A DNA stretch of 64,000 bases from Rhodobacteraceae bacterium LMO-JJ12. Lineage in GTDB: Bacteria; Pseudomonadota; Alphaproteobacteria; Rhodobacterales; Rhodobacteraceae. Position 1 is the stretch's first letter. Each line of letters begins with the position of its first letter. Of the stretch, positions 62,116-64,000 are shown in pieces. The notes under the pieces are model-generated. The model made no database searches. It saw only the letters and a program-made list of their open reading frames with translations, and had not been told where the DNA came from. A program made the position numbers and the translations under genes. The DNA lies in assembly GCA_021555075.1 (NCBI GenBank), contig JAKGBX010000003.1:62001-126000 (forward strand), written 5' to 3'.

Positions 62116-62937
62116 TCAGCGTGTGAGGGTTTCGGTCGAGGCGAAGAACATTGCCTGGCTGACGGCCGAGACAACTTGTTCGGGCTCGTAAGGTTTGGCG
62201 ATCAGGAAGGCCGGTTCGGGGCGTTCGCCGGTGAGTAGGCGCTCGGGGAAAGCGGTGATGAAGATCACCGGGATATCACCGAGATCGGGCAGCAGATCGT
62301 TGATTGCGTCGATACCGCTGGAATTATCGGCCAGTTGGATGTCAGCGAGGATCAGATCGGGGCGGTCATTGAGACCCATCTCGACCGCCGCGGCGCGGGT
62401 GCGCGCGATGCCGGTAACGTGATGCCCCATGATCGAGACGATGCCTTCGAGGTCCATCGCGATGATCGCTTCGTCTTCGATGATCATCACCCGGCCCTGC
62501 ACCGCTTTCTGCATCTCTTCGCGGGCGATCTCGATCAACTCCTGGGCCTCGCTGGTGTCGATGCGCATGATGTCGGCAATGGATTCGACCGCGAAGCTTT
62601 CGACGGTGTTGAGCAGCAATGCCTCGCGGGTGTTGGGGGTGAGGCTGGAGAGATGCGAGTGCGCGCGGGCGTGCAAAACATCACCATCGCTATCGCCGGC
62701 GGGTTGGCCCGAGCTGATCCAGAGATCATGGAACACCCGAAAGAGCGCGGCCCGCGAACCAGATTTGGAAGCGTCAAAGGCGCTGGGATCTGTCAGGATA
62801 GCTTCTAGAGTGGCCGCTGCGTAACGGTCGCCGCTGTCTTGAGCGCCGGTCAGGGCACGCGCGTAGCGGCGCAGATAGGGCAGCTCGGGTGCAATCAGAT
62901 CGGAGAGAGACAGGGAAGGGCGTGAGGGTTTGGTCAC
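62116..62937 (-). CDS. phyR: PhyR, general stress response regulator
   Basis: A 273-residue fusion of an EcfG-like sigma domain (about 12-140) and a C-terminal receiver (about 148-270). The phosphoacceptor is D199 in LILADIQLADNS, acidic residues E154/D155 lie in MIIEDEAII, and the conserved Lys is in LIAKPYEPEQV. When phosphorylated, PhyR mimics sigma and binds NepR, freeing EcfG. The sigma-like domain lacks a true DNA-binding helix, as expected. The start is GTG with CTGGAG upstream. It diverges from nepR through the palindromic promoter at 62956-63005. Confidence 0.97.
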   Translation of the reverse strand: MTKPSRPSLSLSDLIAPELPYLRRYARALTGAQDSGDRYAAATLEAILTDPSAFDASKSGSRAALFRVFHDLWISSGQPAGDSDGDVLHARAHSHLSSLTPNTREALLLNTVESFAVESIADIMRIDTSEAQELIEIAREEMQKAVQGRVMIIEDEAIIAMDLEGIVSIMGHHVTGIARTRAAAVEMGLNDRPDLILADIQLADNSSGIDAINDLLPDLGDIPVIFITAFPERLLTGERPEPAFLIAKPYEPEQVVSAVSQAMFFASTETLTR

Positions 62938-62955
62938 TTTTTTCTCCAGTTTTGA

Positions 62956-63005
62956 GATATTCTTTGGAACAAACGCAGGGGGTATCGCGTTTGTTCCAAA
63001 GAATA
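62956..63005. promoter_or_regulatory. Palindromic double EcfG promoter between phyR and nepR
   Basis: Two exact 20-bp arms, 62956-62975 (ATATTCTTTGGAACAAACGC) and its complement 62986-63005, with a 10-bp centre AGGGGGTATC. Plus strand: GGAAC 62965-62969, N17, CGTT 62987-62990. Minus strand: GGAAC 62996-62992, N17, CGTT 62974-62971. Both match the EcfG promoter consensus exactly, so phyR and nepR-ecfG would each be transcribed by EcfG from interlocking sites. Confidence 0.92.
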
Positions 63006-63071
63006 TGTATTTTTTCCGCCCAATGACAGGCAGGATGGCCATGCCATATCGACACGAGCAAGAGGTGAACT

Positions 63072-63278
63072 GTGCCTAATCGACCGAATAAAGCAAAGAT
63101 AAACGCGCAGATTGATGAGAACCTGCGGCGGGTGTTCGAGGAAGATGCGGCCTCGGAGCTGCCGCCGCAGCTGTTGCAGTTGCTCAATAAACTTGACGAA
63201 ATCGAGGTGCCGATAGCGAATGCGCCACCCGATCACGGTATGGGCGATGACGGGGCCGATGAAGGGGCCGACAAATGA
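63072..63278 (+). CDS. nepR: NepR, anti-sigma factor of EcfG
   Basis: A 68-residue anti-sigma factor with the NepR core ENLRRVFEEDAASELPPQLLQLLNKLDE (about 16-43). It binds either EcfG or phosphorylated PhyR. The start is GTG with GAGGTGAAC before it. It overlaps ecfG by four bases (ATGA). The C-terminal tail is short and acidic. Confidence 0.95.
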   Translation: MPNRPNKAKINAQIDENLRRVFEEDAASELPPQLLQLLNKLDEIEVPIANAPPDHGMGDDGADEGADK

Positions 63279-63832
63279 AACGGCGCGATGCCAAGGCTGA
63301 GTTGGTCAGCCACATGAAGGCACTGCGCGCGTTTGCGATGAGCCTGTCGCGCAATGATGCGCAGGCGGATGATCTTGTGCAGGACACTGTGCTGAAGGCG
63401 TGGACGAACTTTGACAAGTTTCAGGAAGGCACCAACATGCGTGCCTGGCTGTTCACCATTCTGCGCAATACCTTTTATTCGCAGCGCCGCAAGGCCGCCC
63501 GCGAGGTCGAGGACAGCGATGGCGCCATGGTTGAGAGGCTGTCGGTGAAGCCAGACCATGACGGGCGGTTGCAGATGGCTGATTTTCGCACCGCTCTTGA
63601 TACCCTGCCAGCCGAACAGCGCGAGGTTCTGATTCTGGTGGGGGCGTTGCAATACTCCTATGAGGAGGCGGCGGAGGTTTGCGGCGTGAAGGTTGGCACG
63701 GTCAAGAGCCGTCTCAACCGGGGGCGTGAAGCGTTGAGCATGGCGATGGGTCTGAACGACGATGAGACGCTGGAGATGACCGATGCGGGCACGCGGGCGG
63801 TTGTCGGGACGTCGAGGACGCCTGCGGCATGA
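63275..63832 (+). CDS. ecfG: EcfG-type general stress sigma factor (ECF15)
   Basis: A 185-residue ECF sigma factor with region 2 (LVSHMKALRAFAMSLSRNDAQADDLVQDTVLKAW, in parts) and region 4 (LPAEQREVLILVGALQYSYEEAAEVCGVKVGTVKSRL, in parts). There is no region 3. It is the sigma factor freed from NepR by PhyR and should read GGAAC-N16/17-CGTT promoters. Its stop overlaps the start of the kinase gene (ATGA). Confidence 0.96.
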   Translation: MKRRDAKAELVSHMKALRAFAMSLSRNDAQADDLVQDTVLKAWTNFDKFQEGTNMRAWLFTILRNTFYSQRRKAAREVEDSDGAMVERLSVKPDHDGRLQMADFRTALDTLPAEQREVLILVGALQYSYEEAAEVCGVKVGTVKSRLNRGREALSMAMGLNDDETLEMTDAGTRAVVGTSRTPAA

Positions 63833-64000
63833 CGCGCAACTGGCGTCGTAGCCTGTCGCTCAGGCTGGCCTTCATGCTGACGTTGGCGCTTTTGCCGCTG
63901 GGGCTGATTGCGGTGGATCAAACCGTGCAGCTTCAGCGTGAGTTGAAGAATATCAACAGTCTCAACATGACCCGATTGACCGCCGAATTCGCCCAGCGCG
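63829..64000 (+). CDS. Sensor histidine kinase of the general stress system (cut off by window end)
   Basis: Only the first 57 residues are visible: a membrane segment LRLAFMLTLALLPLGLIAVD followed by a periplasmic-like start (VQLQRELKNINSLN). A sensor kinase downstream of ecfG is the usual genetic place for the PhyR partner in Rhodobacterales, so this call rests on position and topology. The kinase domain is outside the window. Confidence 0.6.
   Translation, partial: MTRNWRRSLSLRLAFMLTLALLPLGLIAVDQTVQLQRELKNINSLNMTRLTAEFAQR

Overview
The window is chromosomal DNA from a GC-rich alphaproteobacterium, most probably a Rhodobacterales member of the roseobacter type. The grounds are the ybgC-tolQRAB-pal-cpoB-tilS-ftsH string, an atpHAGDC operon followed by a small H-type lectin gene, the PhyR/NepR/EcfG general stress module, a DUF2161 gene, and the many paired short genes with 4-bp overlaps. 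The genus cannot be fixed from the sequence alone. I saw no rRNA, tRNA, CRISPR array, prophage or defence island.

Layout. 0-9.3 kb: central carbon and cofactor metabolism (the end of malic enzyme, propionyl-CoA synthetase behind a cluster of TTTGCAAA boxes, a class II HMG-CoA reductase, NAD kinase, serine hydroxymethyltransferase, a class V aminotransferase). 9.5-14.1 kb: an AraC-type regulator with a small M50-like peptidase gene, divergent from a two-subunit molybdenum hydroxylase of the isoquinoline 1-oxidoreductase type. 14.4-24.2 kb: the Tol-Pal envelope system, tilS, ftsH and a methyltransferase. 24.3-31 kb: M23 peptidase, clpA, tag, gloB and two less-known genes. 31.5-36.9 kb: F1 ATP synthase operon and the lectin gene. 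37-45.6 kb: mostly minus-strand housekeeping genes (prs, ltaE, ribF, a HAD phosphatase, a manganese pyrophosphatase). 45.9-49.1 kb: assorted single genes. 49.3-51.6 kb: groESL with a CIRCE operator. 51.6-53.1 kb: an intact IS1595-family element. 53.2-57.9 kb: small accessory enzymes, including an orphan phnM. 57.6-64 kb: a general-stress region ending in phyR, nepR, ecfG and the start of a sensor kinase gene.

Most notable observations. (1) The IS1595-type element has near-perfect 25-bp terminal repeats, an 8-bp target duplication inside the U-tract of the groEL terminator, and a second gene besides the transposase: a VOC/glyoxalase-fold passenger. (2) phyR and nepR-ecfG diverge from one perfect 20-bp-arm palindrome that spells an EcfG promoter (GGAAC-N17-CGTT) on both strands, so two sigma-factor sites interlock. 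(3) Four neighbouring envelope-type genes (PLDc_N protein, phospholipase D, DUF883, DUF1328) each have a GGAAC-N16-(N)NTT motif upstream, which suggests a local stress regulon beside its own regulators. (4) Several intergenic repeat families recur within the window, one of them with a compensatory base change in a hairpin. (5) Candidate operators are visible for propionate control at prpE and for AraC control at iorAB.

How the genes work together: PhyR, when phosphorylated, would sequester NepR and release EcfG, which would then transcribe its own operon and plausibly the phospholipase, DUF883 and DUF1328 genes. Tol-Pal, FtsH and the M23 peptidase maintain the envelope. The operons for ATP synthase, GroESL and Tol-Pal look standard and intact.
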